Positions 13,839-21,049 of a DNA stretch of 21,530 nt are shown piece after piece. The notes beneath the pieces are model-generated. The model searched no databases. It was not told the DNA's origin and worked only from the letters and a program-made list of their open reading frames with translations. Numbering within the stretch: the first letter of the stretch is position 1; every line of letters starts with the position of its first letter. A program made the position numbers and the translations under genes. Source of the stretch: CALAMD01 sp035301345 (GTDB lineage: Bacteria; Bacillota; Bacilli; Bacillales; Amphibacillaceae). The stretch covers positions 1 through 21,530 of the forward strand of contig DATGUM010000046.1 of NCBI GenBank assembly GCA_035301345.1, in the 5' to 3' direction.

Positions 13839-13847
13839 ATTGTAACA
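13839..13847 (-). promoter_or_regulatory. Possible promoter of the regulator-SCO1-YtkA operon
   Basis: On the minus strand an extended -10 TGTTACAAT occurs about 50 bases before the TTG start. There is no strong -35, as expected for an extended -10 or an activated promoter. The 13807-13899 gap holds no other gene, and no clear inverted-repeat operator was found. Confidence 0.35.
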
Positions 13848-13899
13848 TTTAAGTAGACTGGAAAACTGGATAGATTTGTATAAAGTGTGAAAGATTCAT

Positions 13900-14805
13900 C
13901 TATGCAGATTGCTTTCTTTTTTCAAGCAGTTGCTCGAGTGTTCCAGTCCCTGCGACGACGCCGAATAAGATAAACAATAGCCCGATAAAGTGTTTTAAAT
14001 AAATCGTTTCATTTAAAAATAATGCTGAACCGAGTAGGACAAAGAAAGTATTTAAGTTAATAAAAATAGTCGTTTCTGAAGGACCGACTTGCTTGATTGC
14101 TAAATTGTAAACCATATGTCCGAACGCTGTACATAAAACGGCACTAAAGAGAAAAACAAGACCGAGCTTCCAAGAAAATAATTTAGTTAGTTGATTCAGA
14201 TTCGGATCAATAAACAATATGTTAAATATAAGAATACAGACTGCGCCAAGTAAAAGCATATACCCAGTGAGAAGACGCGGATCAAAGGAAGGATTCAGTT
14301 TACTAATAAGAATGAAACTAAGTGCTTGGCAAAAAATAGAAATAAATACGAATCCATCACCAATTGAAACAGTTGAAAATCCTGATGATCCAATAAGTGT
14401 TGTAATGGCAATGCCGATAAAACCAGAAATAAAACCGAGTGTTCTTAGGCGCGTGACGCGATCACGTAAGAAAATAACGGATAACATAATCGTGATTAAC
14501 GGGGCAGTCCCTAAGATTAGTCCCGCATTAACGCCAGAAGTGCGCTCAAGGCCGAGTGCTAAAAACGTATGGTGGATAATTACGTTGAAAATAGTAATTA
14601 ACCCAATTGTTTTCCATTCACTTTTTGTCGGTAAGCGAAAAATATTTAAAAAGACTGAAATAATAAGCACGCAAATACCAGCTGTACCAATACGCACAGC
14701 TGTTAACAATACTGGATCAATTGCGGAAACGAGGACCTTTAAAGCCGAGACATTAAATCCCCATAAAAGCATGACTGTAATAAGTAATATGTATGTTTTA
14801 ATCAT
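13900..14805 (-). CDS. EamA/DMT-family permease
   Basis: 301-aa membrane protein with ten hydrophobic segments arranged as two EamA repeats (about 5-135 and 150-285). Features are the N-terminal LLWGFNVSALKVL, the PLITIMLSVIFLRDRVT motif ending repeat one and the equivalent FFVLLGSALFLNETI in repeat two. Members export metabolites such as amino acids, but the substrate cannot be predicted. The ATG at 14805 follows AGGTG. It begins 16 bases after the SMR gene at 14822-15136 and is last in this three-gene operon. Confidence 0.92.
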   Translation of the reverse strand: MIKTYILLITVMLLWGFNVSALKVLVSAIDPVLLTAVRIGTAGICVLIISVFLNIFRLPTKSEWKTIGLITIFNVIIHHTFLALGLERTSGVNAGLILGTAPLITIMLSVIFLRDRVTRLRTLGFISGFIGIAITTLIGSSGFSTVSIGDGFVFISIFCQALSFILISKLNPSFDPRLLTGYMLLLGAVCILIFNILFIDPNLNQLTKLFSWKLGLVFLFSAVLCTAFGHMVYNLAIKQVGPSETTIFINLNTFFVLLGSALFLNETIYLKHFIGLLFILFGVVAGTGTLEQLLEKRKQSA

Positions 14806-14821
14806 TGTTTCACCTATGTTT

Positions 14822-15136
14822 CTATTCTAATAACTTTAAACCGACAGCCCCAGCAATAATACAACTGAGGAAGAAAAGTCGCTTCCAACCAGCTGGTTCA
14901 CTGAAGAATAAAATCCCAAATAACACAGCTCCAGCAGCGCCAAGTCCTGTCCAAACAGCGTATGCTGTACCTAATTGAATACTTTCCATCGCCATTGATA
15001 AAAAGACGAACCCTAATCCCATCGTTATAATAATGACTGATAACCATAGAAAGTTTCTTTTTCGTAAATAAACATTAATAGCCATAACCCCGAATATTTC
15101 TCCGAAGCTAGCGATGACTAGATAAACCCAAGCCAA
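14822..15136 (-). CDS. SMR transporter subunit, YkkD-like
   Basis: 104-aa small multidrug resistance protein with four membrane helices. The conserved membrane Glu is residue 13 (IASFGEIFGV), and the family motif GTAYAVWTGLGAAG is present. The sequence resembles Bacillus YkkD, the partner that does not carry the W-x-x-G-L-K-Y motif. SMR proteins work as antiparallel dimers coupled to proton import; paired genes normally form heterodimers. It lies 24 bases after the partner gene. The substrate could be guanidinium-type compounds or quaternary cations. Confidence 0.92.
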   Translation of the reverse strand: MAWVYLVIASFGEIFGVMAINVYLRKRNFLWLSVIIITMGLGFVFLSMAMESIQLGTAYAVWTGLGAAGAVLFGILFFSEPAGWKRLFFLSCIIAGAVGLKLLE

Positions 15137-15160
15137 TAATATCTACTCCTTATCAAACAT

Positions 15161-15481
15161 TTATCGCTCAATTTCAACAGTCGTCATTTTAATGCCAATG
15201 ACACCAAAAATAATTAAGCCGATAAAGATAACTTTATTCATTGCAAAAGGTGCTTGTAAAAATGTAAAGTCAATGAGGGCAATAGCGGCAGCACCAGAAC
15301 CTGTAAATACAGCATATACTGTACCTGCTGGCAGGCGTTCACACGCTTTTATAATAAAAGTGAAGCTCAAAATAATCATTAGAGCAGTCCCACTCCACTC
15401 GAGAATCGTTGAAGAATATTTGAGGCCGAGCACCCAAAAGATTTCAACGACTGCTGCAAAAAATACGTAAAGCCAAGGCAC
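15161..15481 (-). CDS. SMR transporter subunit, YkkC/SugE-like
   Basis: 106-aa four-helix SMR protein. Glu13 lies in VVEIFWVLGLKYS, the motif seen in YkkC and SugE/Gdx guanidinium exporters, and LPAGTVYAVFTGSGAA follows. It pairs with the downstream YkkD-like protein in the same order as ykkCD. The open frame extends to an ATG at 15526, but the GTG at 15481 with GGAAGGGAG eight bases ahead gives the normal SMR N-terminus. Its leader includes an inverted repeat that reaches the ribosome-binding site. No ykkC-type guanidine riboswitch is recognised upstream. Confidence 0.9.
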   Translation of the reverse strand: MPWLYVFFAAVVEIFWVLGLKYSSTILEWSGTALMIILSFTFIIKACERLPAGTVYAVFTGSGAAAIALIDFTFLQAPFAMNKVIFIGLIIFGVIGIKMTTVEIER

Positions 15482-15489
15482 ATAAATGA

Positions 15490-15576
15490 CTCCCTTCCAA
15501 AATAAGATATACAACCATTTTAGCACACTTTATTTTTACCGTTTATTCATATGTTTATGTTGTATATGTGAGTCGT
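15490..15576 (-). promoter_or_regulatory. Leader inverted repeat and possible promoter of the SMR operon
   Basis: ATATACAAC (15506-15514) is the inverse of GTTGTATAT (15559-15567). Just outside, GACTC overlapping the ribosome-binding site (near 15488-15492) can pair with GAGTC near 15570-15574. On the minus strand an extended -10 TGCTAAAAT falls between the arms, without a good -35. If transcription starts there, the repeat acts as DNA operator; if it starts upstream, it is an RNA hairpin that could mask the ribosome-binding site. Confidence 0.4.
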
Positions 15577-15584
15577 TCTATCTA

Positions 15585-15604
15585 TTTATTTCCTAGGAAA
15601 TAAA
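15585..15604. promoter_or_regulatory. 20-bp perfect palindrome between divergent operons
   Basis: TTTATTTCCTAGGAAATAAA is fully self-complementary about its central TA. It lies between the divergent SMR operon and the gntR-MFS operon, 82 bases before gntR, which is a usual place for an autoregulatory operator. It is not followed by a T-run and has no loop, so it is unlikely to be a terminator. Binding by the GntR protein is inference. Confidence 0.55.
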
Positions 15605-15686
15605 AATCATTCACTATTATGAAAAGATATGTTAGTATAACAAATGGACCAATCATCCTACAACTTTCATAGAGGAGATATTCGAT

Positions 15687-16373
15687 ATGATACGAAAAAC
15701 AAATCGTCTGTCGTTAGTTGAACAAGTTGTTCAGCAAATTGAACAGTTGATTGAACATAAACAGTGGGCCGTTGGAGAGAAAATTCCTCCAGAAGCACAG
15801 TTAATGGAACAGTTTGATGTAAGTAGAAATACATTAAGAGAAGCGATTCGATCGCTCGTTCACGCAGGATTGCTAGAGACGAAGCAGGGGAGTGGAACAA
15901 CCGTACGATCGACAAATGCACTAGAAGTTGCTTTCACCCGACATTTAGAACGAACGAACGTGTTTGAAACGTTAGAAGTACGCTCAGCCCTTGAGCAAGA
16001 AGGGGCTGCCTTAGCTGCGCGACGCCGGACAGATGAACAATTAAGTGAATTGAAAGAAGCTGTCGATAACTGTGTACGAGCAGCAGAAGCACGTGATCGT
16101 TTAAAGTTTGTACAAAAAGATTTACATTTTCATACGTTAGTTATTCAAGCAGCGAACAACTCTTTGTTACTCGAAATGTATGAACATATGATAGAAGCTT
16201 TATCTTCGTCTATTTTTGACGTCACGATGTCATCAGAAACGTTTGATTACGACGAAGAAATTCATAATGAGTTATTAACGGCGATTGAACAGCAAGATGC
16301 CGTGCGTGCACGACAAAGTGTTCAGCAATACATTGCTTTATTCACAAAACGTTTAAAGAAAATGAATATATAA
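15687..16373 (+). CDS. GntR-family (FadR subfamily) transcriptional regulator
   Basis: 228-aa regulator. The N-terminal winged HTH (about 1-75) contains WAVGEKIPPEAQLMEQFDVSR, NTLREAIRSL and the wing KQGSGTTV, typical of GntR. The C-terminal all-helical FCD ligand domain (about 85-215) has the acidic/His metal-site pattern DLHFHTLVIQAANN. FCD regulators sense small organic acids, often through a bound metal. ATG 15687 is preceded by GAGGAG. It is followed after 18 bases by the MFS gene, which it probably controls, and diverges from the SMR operon across a palindrome. Confidence 0.93.
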   Translation: MIRKTNRLSLVEQVVQQIEQLIEHKQWAVGEKIPPEAQLMEQFDVSRNTLREAIRSLVHAGLLETKQGSGTTVRSTNALEVAFTRHLERTNVFETLEVRSALEQEGAALAARRRTDEQLSELKEAVDNCVRAAEARDRLKFVQKDLHFHTLVIQAANNSLLLEMYEHMIEALSSSIFDVTMSSETFDYDEEIHNELLTAIEQQDAVRARQSVQQYIALFTKRLKKMNI

Positions 16374-16391
16374 ATAAAGGAAGGGTAAACC

Positions 16392-17603
16392 GTGGGAGAA
16401 GAAACGATTAAATTAACAAATAAACATAAACAACAAACGGTTAATTGGCTCATATTTATTAGTGTTTTACTCGTAGCAACTAATTTACGTGTCCCATTAA
16501 CATCTGTCGGACCATTAATTCCGACAATTCGTGAGGATTTATTAATCAATAATACATTAGCAGGATTTATTACGACAATCCCTTTACTCGCATTAGCATT
16601 TATTTCACCACTCGTACCGAAAGTGGCTAATCGTACAGGTATGGGGAAGGCTATTTTAATATCACTTATTATTTTAATTGCCGGATTTTTAATCCGCTCG
16701 TATACAGGTGTCGTCGGGTTATTTACCGGAACAATTATTATTGGTGTCGCGATTGCTTTTGGAAATGTTTTATTGCCTGGCTTTATTAAATTAAATTTCC
16801 CATTAAGGGTAGGACTAGTGACTGGTTTTTATTCAATATTTATGAACACAACGGGAGCCATTGGTTCGGGGCTGAGTGTCCCCTTGACTACGCTTGGTAA
16901 TATCGGCTGGAATGGGTCACTCGCATTCTTCGTTATTTTAGCAATCATTGCTTTGATCAGCTGGAGCGTACTAATGACTAGAGCAGAAATAAAAGAAATT
17001 AATATTAGTAGTAGCCAAACGAAGCGCAAAACTAATATGTGGAAGTCAAAGTTAGCATGGTCAATTACATTATTCATGGGATTGCAATCACTTGTTTTTT
17101 ACACACTTGTGACGTGGTTACCTGACTTATTGCTTCACCATGATTATAGTCAAAGCGAAGCAGGATGGATGCTATTCTTACTACAAATATCTTTATTTCC
17201 AACGACTTTTCTCGTGCCAATTTTTGCTGAGCGAATGAAAGACCAAAAAGCTTTAAGTATATTAGGTGCATCACTATTTCTCTTTGGAAGTTTAGGGTTA
17301 TTGTTCGGTTCGGGCTTTTTAATTATTTTATCAGTTATGAGCTTCGGTCTCGGTAGTGGGGTAACGTTTAGTTTATCAATGATGTTTTTCACATTAAGAA
17401 CGACTGATGCTCAGCAAGCAGCAGAAGTATCAGGTATGGCTCAATCAATCGGTTATTTGTTAGCGGCTATCGGGCCGGTTTTATTCGGTGCTTTATATGA
17501 TTTAACGGGCACGTGGGTTGGTCCAATGAGTTTACTTATTATTAGTGCACTTGTTTTATTCGTTGTCGGTATCCAGTCAGGAAGAAAACACGTCATTGAA
17601 TAA
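16392..17603 (+). CDS. MFS transporter, CynX/NimT family
   Basis: 403-aa membrane protein with twelve predicted helices and a central loop around residues 195-215. The N-terminal ATNLRVPLTSVGPLIPTIREDL is the hallmark of the CynX/NimT (cyanate/2-nitroimidazole transporter-like) group, which in Bacillus includes YycB-type proteins. The substrate is unknown. The start is GTG at 16392 with GGAAGGG ahead. It is probably cotranscribed with the GntR regulator. A weak hairpin (AAAAGT/ACTTTT) after the stop has no clear T-run. Confidence 0.9.
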   Translation: MGEETIKLTNKHKQQTVNWLIFISVLLVATNLRVPLTSVGPLIPTIREDLLINNTLAGFITTIPLLALAFISPLVPKVANRTGMGKAILISLIILIAGFLIRSYTGVVGLFTGTIIIGVAIAFGNVLLPGFIKLNFPLRVGLVTGFYSIFMNTTGAIGSGLSVPLTTLGNIGWNGSLAFFVILAIIALISWSVLMTRAEIKEINISSSQTKRKTNMWKSKLAWSITLFMGLQSLVFYTLVTWLPDLLLHHDYSQSEAGWMLFLLQISLFPTTFLVPIFAERMKDQKALSILGASLFLFGSLGLLFGSGFLIILSVMSFGLGSGVTFSLSMMFFTLRTTDAQQAAEVSGMAQSIGYLLAAIGPVLFGALYDLTGTWVGPMSLLIISALVLFVVGIQSGRKHVIE

Positions 17604-17663
17604 AATAAAAGTGACGATATGTCTAACTTTTCAAAAAATTGTGGCATGATTAAAAAATTCGTT

Positions 17664-17669
17664 TATAAT
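17664..17669 (+). promoter_or_regulatory. -10 element before the 226-aa gene
   Basis: A consensus TATAAT sits 34 bases before the ATG at 17703. The bases 17 upstream (GTGGCA, 17641-17646) match a -35 only partly. The downstream AGAGGAGA is the ribosome-binding site. Confidence 0.5.
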
Positions 17670-17702
17670 AAGGTTAGGTAAAAATAAAGAGGAGACACAT
17701 TC

Positions 17703-18383
17703 ATGCGACAAAGTAAGTATGCTTTTCCATCATTTTGGAAACAAAAAATTGAAGAAAACGAGCCGTTTTGGGAAGGTTTATTTGAAAATAAGCCGATTAC
17801 GCAGTCATCTGTTATATTAAATCCTGTCATTATGAACCCTTATAGTGACCAAGCAGAGAACAGTTGGATTGTTTATCCGAATCCACAAAGTGTGATTGGT
17901 TATTTAAAATATTTGTACTTACCAACAGCTTTTATCGGTTTAATAGAAGAAGAGATGGATAATCCATATTACTTTGTTGAAGATTTAATCGTGTTGCTCG
18001 ATGAATTAAAAGAAGAAAATATTAATAAAATGAACGTTATTTCAATTATGGAACGTGACTATATTCAATTAGATGAGTTATGGGACATGTCAGAATCAGC
18101 TTGTTTAGAGAAGGTTGTTGAGTGGACAAGAAACTTTAATAAAACATGGAACTGGCACAATGTATCATTAAATGTTCATTTGTTTAGGTCGCCGAAAGAA
18201 GCGATGAATTATGTGATTAAAGCGTATGAGACTCAAGAATTAGGTATTGAACAACTGGAGAACGATCTCGGATTTACAGTGCAACAATTGAGAGAGATTT
18301 CTAGTGATGCTATATTCACGAATGAATTTATGAAACGAAAATTTATCGATTTACTCGATAATCGATTAGCAATTCATTACTGA
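17703..18383 (+). CDS. Unrecognised 226-aa cytoplasmic protein
   Basis: Soluble protein rich in aromatic and acidic residues, with no signal peptide or membrane segment. Visible stretches are WIVYPNPQSVIGYLKYLYLP near the middle of the N-terminal half, an acidic helical middle (DLIVLLDELKEENINKM), a Trp-rich WTRNFNKTWNWHNV and a helical C-terminus resembling an HTH-like end (LGIEQLENDLGFTVQQLREI). I do not recognise the family. It has a good ribosome-binding site (AGAGGAG), its own -10 and a strong terminator, so it appears to be a single-gene unit that is really expressed. Confidence 0.78.
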   Translation: MRQSKYAFPSFWKQKIEENEPFWEGLFENKPITQSSVILNPVIMNPYSDQAENSWIVYPNPQSVIGYLKYLYLPTAFIGLIEEEMDNPYYFVEDLIVLLDELKEENINKMNVISIMERDYIQLDELWDMSESACLEKVVEWTRNFNKTWNWHNVSLNVHLFRSPKEAMNYVIKAYETQELGIEQLENDLGFTVQQLREISSDAIFTNEFMKRKFIDLLDNRLAIHY

Positions 18384-18388
18384 TTAAT

Positions 18389-18422
18389 AAGCGATAAAGT
18401 CAATTGACTTTATCGCTTTTTT
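18389..18422. terminator. Terminator between the 226-aa gene and the sortase gene
   Basis: A 30-bp perfect palindrome (18389-18418; AAGCGATAAAGTC, AATT-centred) is followed by TTTT on the plus strand, right after the 226-aa gene. On the minus strand it is followed by TTATTAA, so it may also end the convergent sortase transcript. Confidence 0.88.
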
Positions 18423-19002
18423 ATTTTTGAACGGGATATGCATAGAGAACGTATCGATCGGGCGCGCTACCGACGAATGAGAATGGGTAACACGTTGAAA
18501 CGGTTAACACTTCATCTTCTCGTTCCGGGTCAATAACAGTCGTATCATTTGCATCGACAATTTCATGTTCTTGTATTTCATAAATGAACGTTCCTTGTTT
18601 CATTTTAACGTGTAATTCATCACCGTGCTCAAGTTCTCCAAATTGCCGGAAAACGGTATCTCGATGCCCTGATAATAATATTTGTGTGTTTTCTCCTGGT
18701 AAGCCAGTATCAGCGTAATGGCCGACACCTTGAGCTAATTCTTCCTCATCTGTCCCTTCAATAATTGGTATTTCTCGATCAAGTCTTGGAACGTAAAAGA
18801 CACCGATGACTTCTCCATGAGTGACATAATCATAGTTTAAAGAATCGACTTCAGACAAACTGTTAATCACTTTATTTGAAATAATTTCTGAACCTTCAGC
18901 TAATCGTTCGTTTTCATTTTGTTTCGATTGATACAGTTGGTATCCTCCAAAAGCAAGGAAACTTACTCCGATAATTATTAATAAAACCGAAAATTTCTTC
19001 AC
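18421..19002 (-). CDS. Class D-like sortase
   Basis: 193-aa membrane-anchored transpeptidase that would cleave a sorting signal in secreted proteins and attach them to the cell wall. An N-terminal anchor (KKFSVLLIIIGVSFLAFGGYQLY) is followed by the sortase beta-barrel, with catalytic His in LLSGHRDTVF, Cys in LTVSTCYPF and Arg in APDRYVLYA. Bacillus class D enzymes (YhcS-like) have the same layout and length. The open frame begins at 19026, but GAGGTG lies just before tandem GTG codons at 19005 and 19002; 19002 gives the typical MKK start. No LPxTG-type substrate is in the window. Confidence 0.9.
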   Translation of the reverse strand: MKKFSVLLIIIGVSFLAFGGYQLYQSKQNENERLAEGSEIISNKVINSLSEVDSLNYDYVTHGEVIGVFYVPRLDREIPIIEGTDEEELAQGVGHYADTGLPGENTQILLSGHRDTVFRQFGELEHGDELHVKMKQGTFIYEIQEHEIVDANDTTVIDPEREDEVLTVSTCYPFSFVGSAPDRYVLYAYPVQK

Positions 19003-19036
19003 CACTATATTCACCTCATTTAACACGCTACTTACT

Positions 19037-19066
19037 ATTATAAAAAAACAATGATGAATTTGCCAA
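19037..19066 (-). promoter_or_regulatory. Sortase promoter
   Basis: On the minus strand -35 TTGGCA (19061-19066), an 18-base spacer and -10 TATAAT (19037-19042) form a good sigma-A promoter, about 32 bases before the ribosome-binding site region of the sortase gene. Confidence 0.65.
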
Positions 19067-19202
19067 TGAATGAATTTATCATGTGATACATAAATTTGCC
19101 TAGACGCTTTGCTAGAATAAATATAGTGACATATGACTGAAAGAGGATAGACAATTTACTTCAGTGAAAACGTTAAAATTGGGTACATATTTCAGATGAA
19201 TT

Positions 19203-19211
19203 TGGTATAAT
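19203..19211 (+). promoter_or_regulatory. Promoter of the diguanylate cyclase gene
   Basis: An extended -10 TGGTATAAT lies at 19203-19211, with GGTACA 17 bases upstream as a weak -35. The transcript would have a leader of about 50-60 bases before the TTG at 19271. Confidence 0.6.
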
Positions 19212-19270
19212 GTAGGTATATATACTTAATTTTATAGATATTCATAAGTATAAAGGCATAGAAGGTAGGG

Positions 19271-20848
19271 TTGACAGTGAGAGGGAAACTTTCATTAAGT
19301 CACTTAATATTATTCGTTGCTCTCCTTGCCATTATGTTTACTTTGATTAGTAGTACGTTGGCAGGGTACCGAGTTGAGCGTGAAACGTTAATTGATCATA
19401 CGTTGGAGTCGAATACTGTTTATGCGCAAAAGCTAGCGAGCACGACAGATGTGCATGTTAACTCCATGATTCACACATTCCGTGAAGCAGCAGGACATCT
19501 TGATAAATTAATGATTGAAGACGTTAATCATAAAGAGTTAAACCGTGAAGCGGATCGGCTGCTGAATCAGACGCGATCATTTAATGCTGTCGTTATATCT
19601 TCAGCAGAAGGGAACATTTTAGCTTCATCATCCGTTCGCCCTGATTTACAAGGAAACATTATCGATTCTCCTGGAGGTAAAGGTGCTATTAACGCACGTT
19701 CACTATATATTTCAGATCCTTATGTAGGAATGACAGGAAGAACGATGATGCTTTTAACGTATCCAATTTTTGATCATAACCGCGACTATATTGGTTTTGT
19801 CGGTGGGGCTATTTATTTAACAGAAGAAAATATGCTCACTGATATTTTAGAAGAACATTTTTATGAAGACGGTTCGGCGGTTTTTGTATTAGATAGAGAA
19901 GGTAAGATTGTTTATAGCCAAGAAAAGGAATTACTCTCAGAAAATAATGAAAATTATTTAGTAGATAAGGAAGAGTTAGGCGACTCATCAGGTGCATACG
20001 TATTAGAAAATGAAACGGAAGACAGTATCGTCGGATACGCTTCTGTACTTTCTTTAGGATGGACGGTCGTCGTTGAAAAACCACTTGAGGAAGCGCTCGT
20101 TTCGGCGAGGAAAATTGTAAAAGAAGTATTTCTGTTCTCTTTACCTTTAATATTTTTATCGATTATACTCGTTTATGCTATTTCATTCTTAATTTCAACA
20201 CCATTACGGAAAATCGCTTATTTCACAGAAACGTCTGCTAGTGAAAATGAGAACCGTTTTGACGATATTCATGCGTGGTATTACGAAGCGATTCAGTTGA
20301 AAAATACGTTAGCGAGTAGCTTTGATTTAATGCACAATCGTTCGAAATTATATTTGCAACAGTCGACAACGGATGCATTGACTCAACTTGTTAATCGGCG
20401 TGGACTCGACGTCATCATTGAGCAGTGGATTAAGGAAAAGGAGAAGTTCTCTATTATTTTATTTGATATTGACCATTTTAAACGTGTGAATGATGAATAT
20501 GGACATATTAAAGGGGACGAAGTGTTACAATTTTTATCGCGCTTATTACAAGATGTCGTTCATGAAAAAGATGTGTGCAGTCGTTATGGGGGAGAAGAAT
20601 TTATTATATTATTACCAGATATTGATACAGACGAAGCTTTTTTAATCGCGGAAAAATTCAGGTACATATTATCGACAACGAATAGTCCAATCGGTCGACC
20701 GATAACAGTTTCTTCAGGTGTAGCAACATTCCCTCAACATGCGGCAAGTGCACTCGCTTTAATTGATAAAGCAGACGAATCATTGTATGAAGCGAAAGCA
20801 TCTGGAAGAAATCAAACGATCGTTACGAAAGCAAAGCAGTCAGGGTAA
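19271..20848 (+). CDS. Membrane dCache-GGDEF diguanylate cyclase
   Basis: 525-aa sensor enzyme expected to make cyclic di-GMP from two GTP. One membrane helix (about 8-28), an extracellular double Cache sensor domain (about 35-275; includes ISDPYVGMTGRTMMLLTYPIFD), a second helix (about 283-310), a linker helix and a GGDEF domain (about 365-520). The active-site loop is GGEEF in SRYGGEEFIILLPD, and the metal site is FDIDHFKRVND. The residue nine before GGEEF is His instead of Arg, so the usual inhibitory RxxD site reads HEKD. TTG 19271 follows GAAGGTAGGG; GTG 19277 in frame is an equally good start. No EAL or PilZ gene is nearby. Confidence 0.93.
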   Translation: MTVRGKLSLSHLILFVALLAIMFTLISSTLAGYRVERETLIDHTLESNTVYAQKLASTTDVHVNSMIHTFREAAGHLDKLMIEDVNHKELNREADRLLNQTRSFNAVVISSAEGNILASSSVRPDLQGNIIDSPGGKGAINARSLYISDPYVGMTGRTMMLLTYPIFDHNRDYIGFVGGAIYLTEENMLTDILEEHFYEDGSAVFVLDREGKIVYSQEKELLSENNENYLVDKEELGDSSGAYVLENETEDSIVGYASVLSLGWTVVVEKPLEEALVSARKIVKEVFLFSLPLIFLSIILVYAISFLISTPLRKIAYFTETSASENENRFDDIHAWYYEAIQLKNTLASSFDLMHNRSKLYLQQSTTDALTQLVNRRGLDVIIEQWIKEKEKFSIILFDIDHFKRVNDEYGHIKGDEVLQFLSRLLQDVVHEKDVCSRYGGEEFIILLPDIDTDEAFLIAEKFRYILSTTNSPIGRPITVSSGVATFPQHAASALALIDKADESLYEAKASGRNQTIVTKAKQSG

Positions 20849-21049
20849 TGAGTAGGCAAAAATTAGCGAGCGTTATTTTTCTCACATAGATAGACGAATG
20901 TTGCTGTATTTTAGGTGTTTAAAGATAATTGATTCAATCAAAAGTGCTAATCAAGTTGCATTTAAAAACATTATATGTAAAACTAGCATATAATTCATTT
21001 TAATATTCTGAATAGCAACAAAAGAATAACATCTTATAGGAGGTAACAA
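20849..21049 (+). promoter_or_regulatory. Aminotransferase upstream region
   Basis: Only a weak AAAAAT/ATTTTT hairpin after the cyclase suggests termination. A TTGATT-C-AATCAA inverted repeat lies near 20930-20942. A -10 TATAAT is at 20990-20995, without a good -35. AATATTCTGAATAGC at 21002-21016 agrees with the CodY consensus at 11 of 15 positions, a marginal match. The ribosome-binding site AGGAGG (21038-21043) precedes ATG 21050. Confidence 0.4.

Noticed and set aside
14219..14830. 203-codon plus-strand ORF opposite the EamA gene
   Set aside because: Antisense to a convincing ten-helix permease; composition is that of a reverse-complement shadow.
15482..15686. Guanidine (ykkC) riboswitch before the SMR genes
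   Set aside because: The region is AT-rich, and the conserved GC-rich stems and ACGR motifs of that RNA were not found.
17640..17669. Sigma-54 promoter (TGGCA element)
   Set aside because: TGGCAT is present, but the required GC element at the proper distance is missing; a sigma-A -10 explains the site better.
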